Notes under the pieces: model-generated
The model's database searches: none
The model's input: only the letters and a program-made list of their open reading frames with translations
Told to the model about the DNA's origin: nothing
Assembly (NCBI GenBank): GCA_964020085.1
Contig: OZ026600.1
Span: 3,785,865 to 3,849,864, forward strand
Reading direction: 5' to 3'
Length of the DNA stretch: 64,000 nucleotides
From: Micromussa lordhowensis
Lineage: Eukaryota; Cnidaria; Anthozoa; Scleractinia; Lobophylliidae
Made by a program: the position numbers and the translations under genes
In this document: piece after piece, positions 1 to 12,467 of the stretch
How the letters are laid out: each line of letters opens with the position of its first letter
Position numbering within the stretch: the stretch's first letter is position 1

Positions 1-685
1 AGAAAAGCTTAATTTAGCTTAATTTATTACCAGTGTAGCATGCAGTTAAGGTAAAGAATCTGACCCCACTAATACACCGGCTAATGTCATATTTGCATCT
101 TGTCGATGTATCTTGTACATGTATGTTACAAGTAAAAACTGTGGCTGATGCACTGACTGTTGGTTGACTGTCAGTGGACTGTGAGCTGACGCAAGGGCTC
201 GGTCATTGGCTCATGTGTAGGAGGGATTGGATTCTTTATCTCTATCACAGCATGCTATGTGATAGAGATTTTCTCTCTGGCTGCTAACATTACCTTGAAT
301 TGAGATGTGCAAAAAATACTTTAACCTGAAACTAGGTTTACTTATTAGACATGAATAAAAAGCCGATAAATAATCCACATTGTCTTTTGTTGAATATGAA
401 CAACAGAGTCCCAGATTCTGACTGGATATTTGAAGCTGCAATCGAAAGATGAATGTTCAGCATATGTAGTGTCTGTTGGGCTGCCTGCGACAAGTATTAT
501 GTGATAGGTCTTGTTGTTAAGAACGTGTGCGTGAAAATGGCAAGAGCAAGTTTATAATGTCTTCAATGCAGCTTAAATGCGAATAAAAGAGTGTTGCAGC
601 TTACACAGTACATCATCAAGTCTCACTTGATTTCTTTCTTTCTGCTAACACAAAATTCTTTTGAAACATTTCTGGCTAATTCTTC
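1..685. other. 3' flank of the PH-domain gene, no gene seen
   Basis: Open frames here are short and lack coding character on both strands. The stretch lies just downstream of the minus-strand PH-domain stop codon, so its right part is probably 3' UTR. A short local repeat of CACTGACTGTTGGTTGACTG type occurs near 150-180; similar text recurs around 3985-4140, where it forms a run of GTCAACTGTTGGCTGACAG-like words. Confidence 0.5.
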
Positions 686-1641
686 TTACTGTATTGTACA
701 AGTTTGGGAGCCATCGCCCATATTTCCGGATGCCTTTGCAAAACATATGGCTTGCATCCATTCTTGCTGGTCTCGCTCACTGTCCGCACAAAAGAAATAG
801 ACACGTTTCGCCCCTCTTGGTTTAATCCTGAATGCAAACTGTTTTTTGTCAATGCTGCAATCAGACATTTCGCATCCTTCTAGAGAAACTACTTTATGTT
901 GGTCCTGCAAACCAAAAATAATCACTAAATGTAAAGATTGGTTATTACATCTAACGGCATGTTCTGACAGGTTTAAAAGAAACAGTTCTGTTAGAGATGA
1001 GCCCAGACGGACAGACGGAGAACCTTTATTTAAGCACGATAAGAATAGCTTATGGGGCCGTGCACAATAAGAGAAGTTCTCAGAACCATTTGCCACCTTT
1101 CTCTCTACGCAATAACGATATCTCGTCTCTATAATATGGACAATCAACTATCTGTATTTAATCAACAGAGCAAATCAAAACAAACAAATCTCCCAGACAG
1201 CTACAGCTGTCTTGGCCTATCCAGTGGCCCTGGAGACAGGTATAGACAACAATGTCACCCGTCTGGGAGTTGATTATAGAATACTGATCGGAGAAAACCC
1301 CACATTAACATGAGTCAGCCATAGAAGAAGGCTAAAATACCACAGAGAGCAATAGGTACACATTAAAGCAGTCGAAATCTCGTACATAGTAAGCGTTAAA
1401 CTAATTGTTGACAAGAGTCAGGATCAAAATCAAACATTGATCAAAGCTTCCACAAATTCTTAGCGTACTGTACCTCAGCCGTTAAGCCATAAGATAATTC
1501 ACTTTTCTTGAGACAACACCAACGTTTATCCCAGCGTTTGGAGAGACGACTACGTTTTGATAGCCAGCCCTGTTTGTTAATTGTATCACTGACGGAACTC
1601 CCTTGACTCTGTTTATCGACACTTTGCCCGCTTTCCGCCAT
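686..1641 (-). CDS. Small PH-domain protein, two exons
   Basis: Coding exons on the minus strand are 1641-1474 and 904-686. The donor reads GAG|GTACAG, the acceptor TTTGCAG|GACC, and both are phase 0. The spliced product is 128 aa, nearly all one pleckstrin-homology domain at about residues 22-118. Visible features are the KQGWLSKRS first strand, the basic RLSKRWDKRWCCL loop typical of phosphoinositide-binding PH domains, the LEGCEM strand in the second exon, and the invariant Trp of the C-terminal helix (DQQEWMQAI). The ATG at 1641 is chosen for its good context (AAACATGG) and because translation upstream is not PH-like. Two further in-frame ATGs (1719, 1668) would add up to 26 residues. The domain suggests a membrane-targeting adaptor binding PI lipids; the exact orthologue was not recognised. 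It is divergent from PIGH. Confidence 0.85.
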
Positions 1642-1766
1642 GTTTCGTTTGGGACGTTTGTGAAGCATTATGGGTATATTTCTGAGCCCAAAACAAGATG
1701 GCGGACGACTTTTGTACATAAAGTTTTATTATATACGCAGTTATTTTAAAAATTTCCTGGTGCTTG
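1642..1766. promoter_or_regulatory. Bidirectional promoter between the PH gene and PIGH
   Basis: Only 125 bp separate the two divergent start codons, so both core promoters and both 5' UTRs must sit in this interval or overlap the first exons. The plus strand carries AACAAGATGGCGGAC at about 1691-1705, a good match to the YY1 consensus (AAGATGGCG), a common activator site at housekeeping bidirectional promoters. It also creates a 7-codon upstream ORF ahead of the PIGH start. No TATA box is obvious. Promoter use is inferred from layout. Confidence 0.6.
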
Positions 1767-4700
1767 ATGAATGAACAGCGTCGTGACTTTGACGGTTCAA
1801 GTATTTATGGCCAAAAGTTGAAGATTCACTTCAAAGGAGATGGTGTTTTGTCATCTTCGTTCGTTATAGAACGTTCTAAGGAACGATTGTTACCCGTTGT
1901 TTCCATTTTGACTAGCGTGATCGCAGTTGTTGCTGCTGTTTTTCAGGTAAGGAAGATAAGCAAGATGTTCTGTGTACGTGTTTCTTAGGATAATTATGGT
2001 ATGGTATCTATCTATGTTCCCGTAACAGGAGGGAGGACCTAATTTCCTGTTAAACTTTTTCTCAAATCATGCTCTTAGACCTGCTGATAAACGAATTAAA
2101 ATAACGCCTCTCTGTTTTATACACAAAGTGAGCTTTGCTACCTGGCTTGTTGATTTTGGCTTCTTAAGAATGATAAGTGCTTTTCAGTTTTGTAAAGAAA
2201 TCTGGGTTAAAGAGGGAATACAAAATATCGACCACCCCCATATGTGGATTACTGTACCCTTGCAGAGTTTTGCGTAGATTTGCCTTAATATTCCTGTCAC
2301 TTATTAACCAGGCGCAGATCAAGGATTTTTTACTGGGGGGTGGATGATACAGTCGGCCACCTAACTATACGCTAATATATAATAAGTTTTCCGTCGTTTG
2401 GCCCCAAGTTTTTATGGTGGGCTTCTCCGAAGGGGGGTGGCTAGGGTGGATGATACAGTCGACCACCTAACTATAGGTTAATATATAATAAGTTTTCTGA
2501 CGTTTGGCCCCAAATTTTTATGGTGGCCTTCTCCGAAGGGGGGTGGCTAGCCACCCAATCCACCCCCCTGGATCCGTCCCTGATTAACCTGGTAAGCTAA
2601 GCACTCCAGTTAACTTGCTATAACCTGCAATAACTTATAACCAGACTGTTAAATTATCAGGCCAATCAGAATGCAATTCAAGTTAACTTACGTAAATTAA
2701 CAAATTGACGTCAGTTTTTTATGCGTCTGTCTTGTTGTTGATCATGAACTTCGTTGTAACATTGTCAAAGTAGCTGTGGATCCACAAAGCGACAGCTGAG
2801 TGGTTTGACAATGCTATGATGAAATTTATTGTCAATAACAGGACAGACACATGAAAAACTGATGTCAGTTTGTTTTTTACAATAACAAATTTTCAAATTG
2901 TCCTCTCTCGCTCGTTGATGCATTGCATAAATTATAAATTTATATGACTTTGTCTATCCACTTATTGACCAAAAAATAGCCAATGAGCGTGCAAGAGATT
3001 ACAGGTATACAGTTATCGTAAAAAGAAGAGTAGTTTCTACAATGATCTAGGTTTAGCATACATTCAAAACCATTCAAAGTAAGTGTTCCGTTGAACAAAA
3101 GACCAAAACGCCAATTACGAAGAAGAATCGTATTTATTGTAACAATTCAATTCGATCTAACAAATAAAGAAATAATAAAGAAATCTCGTTGGCACGCGGC
3201 CTTACAGGTGTTCAGAAAAAGCAGGAAATCAGTGTAACAGAACTTGTGAAACAACTAACAACTTACTTCTTGACTGCCTCCGTAATTGACTCCGTAACTG
3301 GTTAGCAATAACTGAACTGGTTAGCAATAACTGGTGAGCGCACGGACTTGTTCACCTTTGCTGTTTCCGTACAACTGACAACTCTCTCAGAATTACGCGA
3401 CTTTAAACTACTGTATTACACGACATGCATCATTGCGATACGATTTAAATTCAAACACAGCACGCGCGCAACATTAAACACAACCAGCGCGCGCGTTAAA
3501 CTTAACAAATACGATAACTGAATGTTCAGCGAAACAGTAAGCAAGGCACAGTAGAGGTTCAGGTTTGAATTTATCATGAATTGTGGCTCCCATTTTAAGC
3601 AGTCAGTGACCTGGGTACCAACTGTTGGGTGACACGCTACCAACAGTCTTTCGAAAACAAACCCAAACACCTATACGTACAGTCTTTTTTAAAAGAACTT
3701 AGTGAAACAGTCAAATAGGCATCTGTCAACTGCACCATATCAAAATCAATCCAGCTTCATTGCTGCAGCACTGTACCTTTTTTTAAGTTCCAGTGTGGCA
3801 CACAAATAAAATCACAGCAATTGGGCAAGTTTTGCAAGTGCTTGCAAAAAAATAGGCAATGGTCACTAATAATAACTATCAAAAGTAGCTTGAATTTCTC
3901 CTTTCTGATGTAGTTGTCAAAGTGATAATTGATAAGAAAATGTTAACAATCATTTTAATTGACAACTTAACAGATTGCTCGTAGTATGTCAACTGTCAGC
4001 CAACTGTTGCCTGACAGTCCACCAACACTTAAGTATAAACATTGTGAAAACCTGAATGCCAACTGGCGGGCATCTGTTGACTGATTGTTGGCCAACAAGT
4101 GGGCTAATTGTCAGTCAACACAGCCAACAGTTGACTGACAGTATCTTTAGAGAGCTGCTCTTTACCTATAGCCTGATAGACATTTACAATCATGGTTCTA
4201 TCTCTTTCTAGGAATTCCTTTCATCGACAAACTTTCTAGTTTGGGCACTTTTGGTTTCTTCAGTCCTTTATCTAAAATTATACTGTTTTGATGTCCATAG
4301 AGGTGAGTTATTTGAGTATTGGGAAGACTCCTGTTCTGTAACTTTTAACTTAATATCTTAGTAAAAAAAATGCTGGATCTTAGTAAAAAAAAATGCTGGA
4401 ATAGAAAATCACTGAATTTTAGAGTGACTGATCTGGGTCCATCCAAATGTTATTCCAAACCTTCACACGCTCACAGAATTGCAGTTTATTGTTCAAATTG
4501 CAGGCTAACAATTTGGCTCATTCTGAGAAAATTCCTTCTCCAGAATCTGTGTTGATTGTGAAAGACCTTGGAGTTCAGTTTACCACATCTGGAGTGCTTG
4601 GGTTTGAAACAAGTCAATTTATTGAACAGCACAAAATTGTTGATGTGCTTATCAATGAAGTCGTCACAATGGTATGTATCTAAATTGATGGAATACTTAC

Positions 4701-7700
4701 TCAGATGAGAATCAAAGACAATCAAATGGAACTGTTTTAATGTGACTGACAATGAGAGAGTGTTGGGGGGGGGGGGCAAGTTCTTGTCACCATTTAGAAC
4801 TGTCTTCGGGGAGGGGGTACTACCATACATGGGCTATATCTTAGGTATGTGTCGCGGGATAGGGTAGGGTTTTTGAGTTTCTCCATCCTTAAATAGGGTA
4901 TCATTTTGCTTGGTTACGATGTACAGCTTATTAAACTCATCACTAATGATGAGCTTGGGAGCTGGTGCCTAGAAGTTTAGTGGGTGGCCAAATGCAGCGA
5001 GCAGAGAGGAGGTATCCATGGCAACCCTGGAAACGGGAACCACCCTAAAGCGGCCAGTAACCAGCACCGTCACACTGAAAAACTCAGTGGAGATACTTAC
5101 CAGGAAGAATACTTACCTGAAGAATACTTCTGAAGCCACCGGCCGCCTGACGGGGAGGGAGGAGTGGGAGCATGAATCCGCAACGATTCGCAAGAAGGCA
5201 CAATTGATCTGCTATGATCAGCAAGCGAAGCAAACAAAGTACTGATACACTAGCTACAAAACCCCAAAAGGGCCCTGCGAATCCCCAAATGGCCGCCCTG
5301 CCTGTCACGTACTGCAATAGGTGACGACCGCTGGCCAACTCGCTCGAGTTTAACCTTGCCTAAATTACATTTAGCCACATCAAAAAATTAGAATTTGTTT
5401 CACTGTAGGTGTAGCTTACAAACGTTCTTTATGTCATATTGTATGATCGTCTATCATCCGGGTGAGGGTATTTCTGAAAATGACTGTTGTTGGTGACTGA
5501 CGTTTCGACAACCTGAGTGGAAGTCATCTTCAGAGTCAAGTGAATAGTGTTTGTCAGTTGATGGTGTTATAAGTCTGGTCCATTGAAAGTGATTGGTCAG
5601 TTTAGCCATGATGGTATTGGCTGAAAGACACATGTAAAGTTTGTCATCAGTCATTGGTCAGTTTCGATCTGTCTTTTGGTAGTCAAATCAGTCTGTTCGA
5701 GGTCCATCTATTGTTAGTCAAACAAAGTTGGTCTGTTAGAGTTCCGTTAACGTGGTGGATAAATTTAGTTTCAAGGTGCCGGTAGTTGTTGACATCTGTT
5801 ATGAGGCATTTGTTCCAAGTTAATGTAACAGCTTTCCAGAGTCTGTCATTGAAAAAAGATTGTACCGCAGGTTCTTGTTGAAATGCTTCTCAGTTGTATT
5901 AATTGATATCATTACGTATTAATTTGAAGTGGTTTTGTTGTTAACGGCAAAGGTGGCAACAGAATAAGAACGGTTATTCCGTGACTCAACATGTCAGATG
6001 TGACTATCTGGCAATTAGATTTGTTTTTTTGGAATAAAAAAATAGTCCTCATGTTTTTGAGAAATTCAAGAAGAATTTTCCGTTGTGCACCTTTAAAAGG
6101 AAAAGAAAAGTATCAAGTTACAAATGTTGGTGTGAAAAGTAAAATTGTCACATTTGCTAGTCAACAATATATTGAATTATAACAAGACCCGATTTGGCAT
6201 GGTCTTATTCTGTTGCCAGCAATAATCATAGATGTTTTCAGTTTTGACATTCCATGACACCGCTTCAAATTAATAATGATATCAGAACCCATTTATGGTG
6301 GCTGGAAACAGTTTCCAATACTTTCCAAGACTTATATTTTGATTGGTCATTATAACCACTCTATATCGATAATTGATGCAAAAACATGGTATCAAAAAAC
6401 TGCCCAATCATTGGTGAACATGTTGCTGCCAATTTTGTGGCACAATAGATTACCATAGCAACAATATGACCTGCTAAAAACACCCCTAATTTTAGCTTTA
6501 AGCGCTCATAACTCAAAAATGAGGTTGGTGACCCTCATTTTTTATTATCAAATTGTAATCAGCATGGTAAGATGCAACTTTTTGCAAAGTTTAAAAAAAT
6601 TCTGCGATGGGGGTTCAGAGCCATCTTACTTTTGAAAATTTAAGTTGCCTCTGAATGTTGCTGAAGACGGTCCAAACATTTATATCAAGTTAAAGTTTCT
6701 GGACTTGCTGATAGGCTTCTTGTTTGTTTATTCTGACCGTGTGAACAAGAGTCACTTGTTCGTCAGTTTTAATTGCAACTACTCGTGCGTGAAAAACAAA
6801 AGTGTCAAGTTACCACTTGAAACTAATAAAAAATAAAAATATCTTGTTACATTTATCTGCAACAAAAACAAATTTCAAAACTCGGCAGTATTCTCATTCA
6901 TAACTAGCTCTCCGTAATTTCTTTGGTTTTGACAGAGAAAACCACTTCAAATGAGTATCTCAGTATTGATTCCAAGGAATGTTGCAATGAGAAGACAGTA
7001 TTACTCCGTGAACAGCCAGCTGAATAGCGCTACTTAATTCAAACTTGCATTAATAAATGTTGCGCAAACATAAACTGAAATGGTTGGGACTGAATTATTT
7101 TTTCATGAACTGCACATAATGCAAATGATATCCATGGTAGCCTGGTGATATAGCAAAGATATCAGTGACGTCACCTATTGTTATTAATATGCCAACCAGA
7201 GAGCTATTGGCTGTTGAAACAAAGAGCTCTTTTGTTTAACGCTTTGCACATTTAAATAACAAAAACATTGTTTGTAAACAAATATCTTCTCTGTACCATC
7301 ACAGACAAAAGCCCCCTCACCATCCCAATGCTGCATTTTGCACCAAAAACAATTGTTCCTGTGCTAGAATGTACCAACTTACTGAGTGGCTAAGACTCAT
7401 TTCATTCAAAATTTCTCGTAATGCGAAAGTAAATCCCCTAGGACAAAGCCTGGATGACATGTTAGTGTATGCCAAAGACTCTGATTCTTTGGCTGATGAT
7501 CGAATAGCAAAGATATCAGTGACGTCACCTATTCTTAGGATAGGAGTTGCTAGTGCAACTCAAGATCAACTCAAGATCAGCAAGACAAAGTGAAGGGCAT
7601 ATATATACTGGACTAGCACATAAAAAACTGATGTTTGGACAAGTTCTTGCTAATTCCTGCTTGGTCTTCTAATTTCTCCACAGCACCAAGTAGTGTTTGT

Positions 7701-8139
7701 CTTGACGTTGTTGACTTGTGATGGCACTCGAGGCAAAGCACAAAGAAATCAACAACTTCTTCCACTGTTCACGGTAAACCTTTTGTTGTTTAACCTGTGG
7801 GTAAGTCAGCACTCAGGCCAAATTGGCCAATGTCACCAACTTAGATAAGACAATTGACCAATCTTATGTTGCCTTAGAATAATCAAAAAATTTAAAAAAT
7901 ACTTGCCTTAGTTTGCTTTTTGGTATCAGAAAATTACAGTCGCACTCTTGAAGTAATACATCAAACAAAATCTTGAGTGGTTTTTACCACATTTTCCAAA
8001 ACCAAGAGTAGAAAAATGGCCCTTTTCCTTCTTAGTCTAATCATCAGTCTTTACTCAACTTTAACAGGCATCACTACCAAGTCTACAAACTATGAAGCCA
8101 ATCTACCATGGCATGCAGCTAATACTTGGAACAGATTAA
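1767..8139 (+). CDS. PIGH: PIG-H, GPI-GlcNAc transferase subunit, five exons
   Basis: Exons are 1767-1946, 4212-4302, 4544-4671, 7684-7773 and 8068-8139. All junctions are GT-AG and the phases close (0, 1, 0, 0), giving 186 aa against 188 aa in human PIG-H. PIG-H is part of the ER-membrane complex that moves GlcNAc from UDP-GlcNAc to phosphatidylinositol, the first step of GPI-anchor synthesis. The N-terminal third is cytosolic. Two adjoining hydrophobic stretches follow at about residues 42-60 and 65-85. Next comes the conserved PIG-H domain: ESVLIVKDLGVQF, FIEQHKIVDVLINEVV and HQVVFVLTLLTCDG, then the C-terminal block LPSLQTMKPIYHGMQLIL, which aligns without gaps to the human tail. An AATAAA overlaps the stop (8139-8144). 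The start is the ATG at 1767. The acceptor at 4543 is preferred to one at 4503, which would introduce a stop. Confidence 0.9.
2311..2582. mobile_element. hAT-like MITE with internal duplication, in PIGH intron 1
   Basis: The right end reads CACCCCCCTGGATCCGTCCCTG, typical of a widespread hAT MITE end; the left end (GGCGCAGATCAAGGA) is a decayed inverted copy. Flanking 8-mers ATTAACCA (2303-2310) and ATTAACCT (2583-2590) match at 7 of 8 positions, the length expected of a hAT target duplication. Inside, a ~108-bp unit containing GTGGATGATACAGTC and CTTCTCCGAAGGGG is repeated in tandem (about 2338-2437 and 2446-2548). Confidence 0.7.
2703..2872. mobile_element. Hairpin MITE in PIGH intron 1
   Basis: The two halves are imperfect reverse complements. 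Left TTGACGTCAGTTTTTTATG and GACATTGTCAAA-type text pair with right TTTGACAATGCTATGATG and ACTGATGTCAG across about 75 bp per arm. It has no coding potential. The ends were set by the loss of pairing; no target duplication was identified. Confidence 0.6.
2873..4211. other. PIGH intron 1, remaining part
   Basis: No exon is seen. Simple tandem words occur (GAACTGGTTAGCAATAACTG twice near 3300-3330). From about 3985 to 4145 there are several direct and inverted copies of a ~20-bp word (CAACTGTTGGCTGACAGT type), probably a decayed repeat. The intron ends in a pyrimidine tract and TTTCTAG at 4211. Confidence 0.5.
4672..7683. other. PIGH intron 3
   Basis: This 3-kb intron has no recognised exon. 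It contains a G11 run near 4768-4778. The segment around 5485-5830 includes GACGTTTCGACAACCTGAG and GTCATCTTCAGAGTCAAG, words often seen next to Penelope-like elements, and on the minus strand a stretch that translates as TDVNNYRHLETKFIHHVNG. It is probably a repeat remnant but is not assignable. The remainder shows nothing recognisable. Confidence 0.45.
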
Positions 8140-8727
8140 ATAAAGGACAGCTCGCAGTTCATATTTACATGCAACTGAGCCTCACTGTTTATGGTACTGA
8201 GATTTAAGTACCCAGCCAACGGGTGGAAAAAATGAGAGAAAAGTCAACAAGGGTTAGTGACAATTCAAAGTCATGCCCTCGTTTAAAGTAACTGGAGGTG
8301 AAAAAAATACCAGCTTCCCTCCTTCCTGCATCTCTGGAGACATAGTGGCAGATATTTGGGTCAGGAGGAAGTCAAGTGTGCGAAAAGGTGTCATTCTTGT
8401 CAACTTTTGTTGGCACAGCTTATGTCCGTTCCACTTCCTTCTGACCTGACTTTCAGCCTCTGGGTCTCAGAGAATGACCTCTTGTAGTCTGAAACGGGAG
8501 TGAAACACCAAACAATATCAACTAATGATGGTGAATTGACTGCTGTAGCTAATTGGCAACTCACTAATGGCAGTTTTACCTTAATCAATTCCAAGTTCGC
8601 TTGGTATTTGTTTTACTTGCCACTGACACAGCCCAAAAGTAGTTACTGTAGTAGTGGCAGTAGCAGTAACACTTAGCAGAAGACGAGAAACTAATAACTG
8701 TTGCAGCTGGTAAACTGTTGCAGCGCA

Positions 8728-8849
8728 GGGCCCAGTTGTTCAAATCGCTATCCACTGGATAAGTGTTAACAGAATGAACCACGCTATTCGCTGGATAGTG
8801 ATTTATCCGGTGGATAGTAGTGCTATCCAGCTTTTGAACAACCGGGGCC
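8728..8849. mobile_element. MITE with GGGCCCAGTTGTTCAAA ends
   Basis: Terminal inverted repeats are GGGCCCAGTTGTTCAAA on the left and TTTGAACAACCGGGGCC on the right. The interior is built from repeated, inverted CTATCC(A/G)(C/G)(T/C)GGATA words. It is 122 bp and non-coding. A target duplication is not clear. Confidence 0.65.
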
Positions 8850-9665
8850 AGAAGACAACTTTGTGAAATGATGGTTCTCAATCACATCACTGTTACCCAA
8901 GGCATTTCATATTTTCATTTCATACCTTACAGAGCGGACCCTATATTAAGCAGACACCAGTCCCTAAATTTTCTTTGCACATTTACTGTAAAATAAACCT
9001 GCACTTGGCAGACACCTCTGTTAAGTGGATATGGACACCAATATTATACCATTTTGTTGCACAAAACATGAAAACCTGCAATAAGCGGACATTCCAAGGG
9101 CTTTTTACTAAAAACTCAGCTCAGAATCCTTTTAATATTGATCAGCAATGTCATTTTAAAGCTAATTAGATTATTCCACATTGAGGCATTGACTGACGGG
9201 ACATTGTGCTGAGTAGTCACTGATCATACACTGTTACACTGTGTAACAAAAGGTTTAATAATTAACTATAACATTACACAATATATTAGAACCTGTTTGG
9301 AGCGCAGAACCTGTATCAAGCAGACACTAGTGAGTGTCCCAAGGGTGTCCACTTAATACAGGTTGTTTCACTGTACCAAAATGCACCAAGTATATAAATT
9401 AGCCTGGCGCATAGCTTGGTGGTTTAAGCTGTTTGAGTGCACTAAGAAAGTCATGAAAACAAGTGGTGAAGCTGCGAGGAGCCTGAGAGTGAGACAACTG
9501 AGAAGCCTGGTGGCTTTGCGTTTGCTTCGCCACTGTGCGCACACACTCAAATTACTTAGCAAATTGCTTAAACTGCCAAAGTTCGCGGGCTATATAGGAA
9601 TCAGTTACAAGTGCCTATTAGTTATTTTCTTTTAAAAATTAATTGACAATAACTGAATCTACCAT

Positions 9666-9985
9666 CAGGGTTCGTACTCTTTTTGGGACTAAAACTTCAA
9701 GGACTTTTCAAGGACATTCCAGGGCGCAATTCCAATTTTTCAAGCACTCCATTTCGTAAAAAATGCCATTAAAATGTGATACTAGATGATCGGGTTTAAG
9801 GGATAACTGCCAGATTTGTTCAAGTGTCAGTCTTTTCTAGTTCTTCCACTAAGTGAAAACAGTCAAACAGCAAATTTCAAGGTTTTTCAAGGACCCAATG
9901 AACTTTTCACGGACTTTCAAGGCCTTGAATTTTGATTTTCAAATTCAAGGACTTTCAAGGACTTTCAAGGTGCGTGCAAACCCTG
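9666..9985. mobile_element. MITE, CAGGGTTCGTAC family, with 6-bp target duplication
   Basis: It begins CAGGGTTCGTACTCTTTTT and ends GTGCGTGCAAACCCTG, imperfect inverted repeats. It is flanked by TACCAT at 9660-9665 and 9986-9991. The interior repeats CAAGGACTTT-like words. A second copy of the family lies at 17342-17591, and a related end appears near 29270-29290. Confidence 0.75.
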
Positions 9986-11049
9986 TACCATTAACAACCC
10001 TGTTATTATAACGATTTCTTAAGTAATGTGTGCTCTCTGACCAGACAATGATATTGTTCTTAAAATTCCCAAATGTGAAAGGACTGGTCAAAACGTATTG
10101 TGGGGGATGGGCTGGCACATCAGTTTAATAGCCCTTTTTACGGAGTGGGTTGTTAAATTTTCAGCCACTCTGGGGGGTGGGCCATCCCATTTCATAACAA
10201 ATTAGTCTTGGAACAGCTGGTCACACATTTAAATTTTGCACACATCAAGCCAGAATTATTATACAAAAACAAAAAAATCTCAGTCCTCGTGTGTCTTTAT
10301 ATAAGACATAATGGTGTAATAATTATGTGAATGTTTTTTTCTTGTTTTACATTTCATTGCTGTATTGTTCTGTGAGGTAAAGGCTGCTAATAAAAATGAA
10401 TTGTGCTGAATTTTGTCCAACTAGTGTCTGCATGCTGTTTATCCATCCAAGGGCATAGGACTCGTGTTCATGCATCTGAGAACTCACACTCTTGGCCCTG
10501 GGACTCATAGTTTGCTGGCTGTGCGAGTCCCAGCAATATGAATTACCACTAAAGAAACTCGCTCTAGAGTTCTTGTAAACTGAAGGCAAAAAAGCAATGA
10601 AGGTGTAATAATTGTTATTTATGATTGGTCATGCATGGAGCAAATCACATTTGGGTTAATTATGAGTACTGTTATATCAAAATTGTATCCATAAGTTTGG
10701 TACATGAGAACAGAGTACGAATCAGACCATGCTCCAGTGCCGCACAATGTGACACACCCAACTGAACTGCCGTACCTTATTACTGTGAAACCCAAAACAA
10801 TGAATACCAGAAATAATTACACAATGATACTGTGTAGCAAGGAAAAAGCCAATAAGGCACGAGAAAACTAAACCACAAACAGCAGTGATAATTAGTTTGT
10901 GGTTTTGAGATTTCCTTGCGTGTCCTCAACTTTACTGCGATTGGCTAGTGCACTATTGACCTGTCAATCAAATCAAAGTGTTCACGGTTTTCAGAGTTTC
11001 ACAGCAACATTTCCAAATCAAAATTATTCAAACCCTGCTCTTCTGAAGC

Positions 11050-11355
11050 CTGGAGGCACCCCCATATAGAAAGATGTGGTGGTCACCATACCTTTTGGGG
11101 GTTGAAAGAGTAGTTTCAGGACCTCTTAGGGTGTTAGGCCTCAAAAGGTTCACTGCGGGAGCTTTTGCGGTACCTGTTAGGGTTTCAAGCCAAACAAAAA
11201 TGACTGGAGATGATGTGTTGCTTTAGAACTGGTACCTCTTAGGGGTGAAACAAATTTTAAGCCATGTCCACGAAACAGGATCCTGGTACTTCTTAATGGT
11301 TCTTTTCAAAATCCCTGGCAAGCAACCCTGTCCTTTTTATATGGGCGTTTCCTCC
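11050..11355. repeat. Dispersed repeat shared with protease intron 1
   Basis: Left-end text GAGGCACCCCCATATAGAAAG pairs with right-end TTTTTATATGGGCGTTTCCTC in inverted orientation. Inner text such as GATGTGTTGCTTTAGAACTGG and TAGGGGTGAAACAAA recurs at about 52875-53300. It is non-coding and probably a decayed non-autonomous DNA element. Confidence 0.55.
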
Positions 11356-12467
11356 CCCTGAGTTCTCGAGTCCATACTTACACTTGATCAGTTAGGTTGG
11401 GTGCCTGAGTGGCATAGCATTTAGACCAAGGAAGGCGCCAAAATGCAATGCAAGTGAAATTTGAGATTTATTCACTGCTGTTACCATACATGCAAGTGCA
11501 TACAGTTTGCTACAAATTAAACTAAACTAGAACTACATAGTTGCACAAAATGGCATGTTATCTTAATATTCAAAATCACATATTCCTGGTAAGCAACAGT
11601 TTACTGTTTTTTTTTTTTAAGTGAAATCAACATCTTTGAGCTTGAGCGTTGACCTGAAATGAACATTTTACTGTTTGTTAGGTGAACATAAAAACATCTT
11701 TGTGGTCGCACGCTGCAACACCTAAAGATGCCATCTGAAAAAGCCAAATTTTTGGCAACATTATATCCTGAAAATGAAGCAAAAACCAGCAACAAAATAC
11801 ACGATGCTTTTTTTTTGTATTTAACTGAAGACCACATGCAAAAATTCAGGCACTTAAAAAAAAAAACACAAAATCGTCACTAAGGATAGTTTTCCACCAA
11901 GCCATTCAATTTCTCAAAAAAAAAAAAAAAGAAAAAAGCCATTCAGGGTCACTCTTGACTTTAAAAACTCAAAACTGTTGAACAAACCCCCCTAGTGGGG
12001 GTAGGGGGGGTAGGGGTTACTCTGTAAATCTTTGGGTGGTGGTGTGCCACTGGGACACTAAAACCCTTATGCTATACTAGACAATGATCAGCTTGATTTG
12101 GTAAGTCTACTACCACAGAAAAATACTTGGAAATTGTCATTTGAAGGAAATGTCGGTTAGATTTCTACTAAAACAATCAGATTAATCGCTCTCGACGTTC
12201 GACCTTGAGCCTTGTCAGCTAGTATCAGGACAAGAGTTATAATATAATTAAGTAAATCTTCCTCACACCTAATGAAATTGAAGGTTTTATCGCTTTTCTG
12301 TTAAGGCCCGTACATTTAAGTGTTTGAACTATGTTACACAGTTGCGCACAGGGTGAAGCTGTTTTATTTAAAATTACTCTTTCCTGGAAATCATCAACAA
12401 CTTGGGAGTTTTCTCATCACAAATTAATCGCCAAAAGTGAGTATATGACAATCTAACAACAAGTTCC

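Larger units (their letters stand above)
8140..12467. other. Intergenic region between PIGH and cofilin copy 1 (convergent ends)
   Basis: There is no host gene. The region holds two MITEs (8728-8849 and 9666-9985), a decayed repeat at about 8930-9370 with AAGCGGACA/AAGCAGACAC words at both ends, a repeat at 11050-11355, and A- or T-rich runs near 11610-11930. The last ~400 bp (about 12066-12467) is conserved with 27725-28082 and is the 3' UTR/flank of cofilin copy 1. Confidence 0.55.

Noticed and set aside
4504..4543. Alternative 5' end of PIGH exon 3 at the acceptor ending 4503
   Set aside because: Joined to exon 2 it gives a stop in the second codon. The acceptor ending at 4543 keeps phase and matches the family alignment.
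7931..7974. Candidate last exon of PIGH after AAATTACAG
   Set aside because: The frame does not fit exon 4 without a stop. The exon at 8068-8139 fits in phase and aligns with the PIG-H tail.
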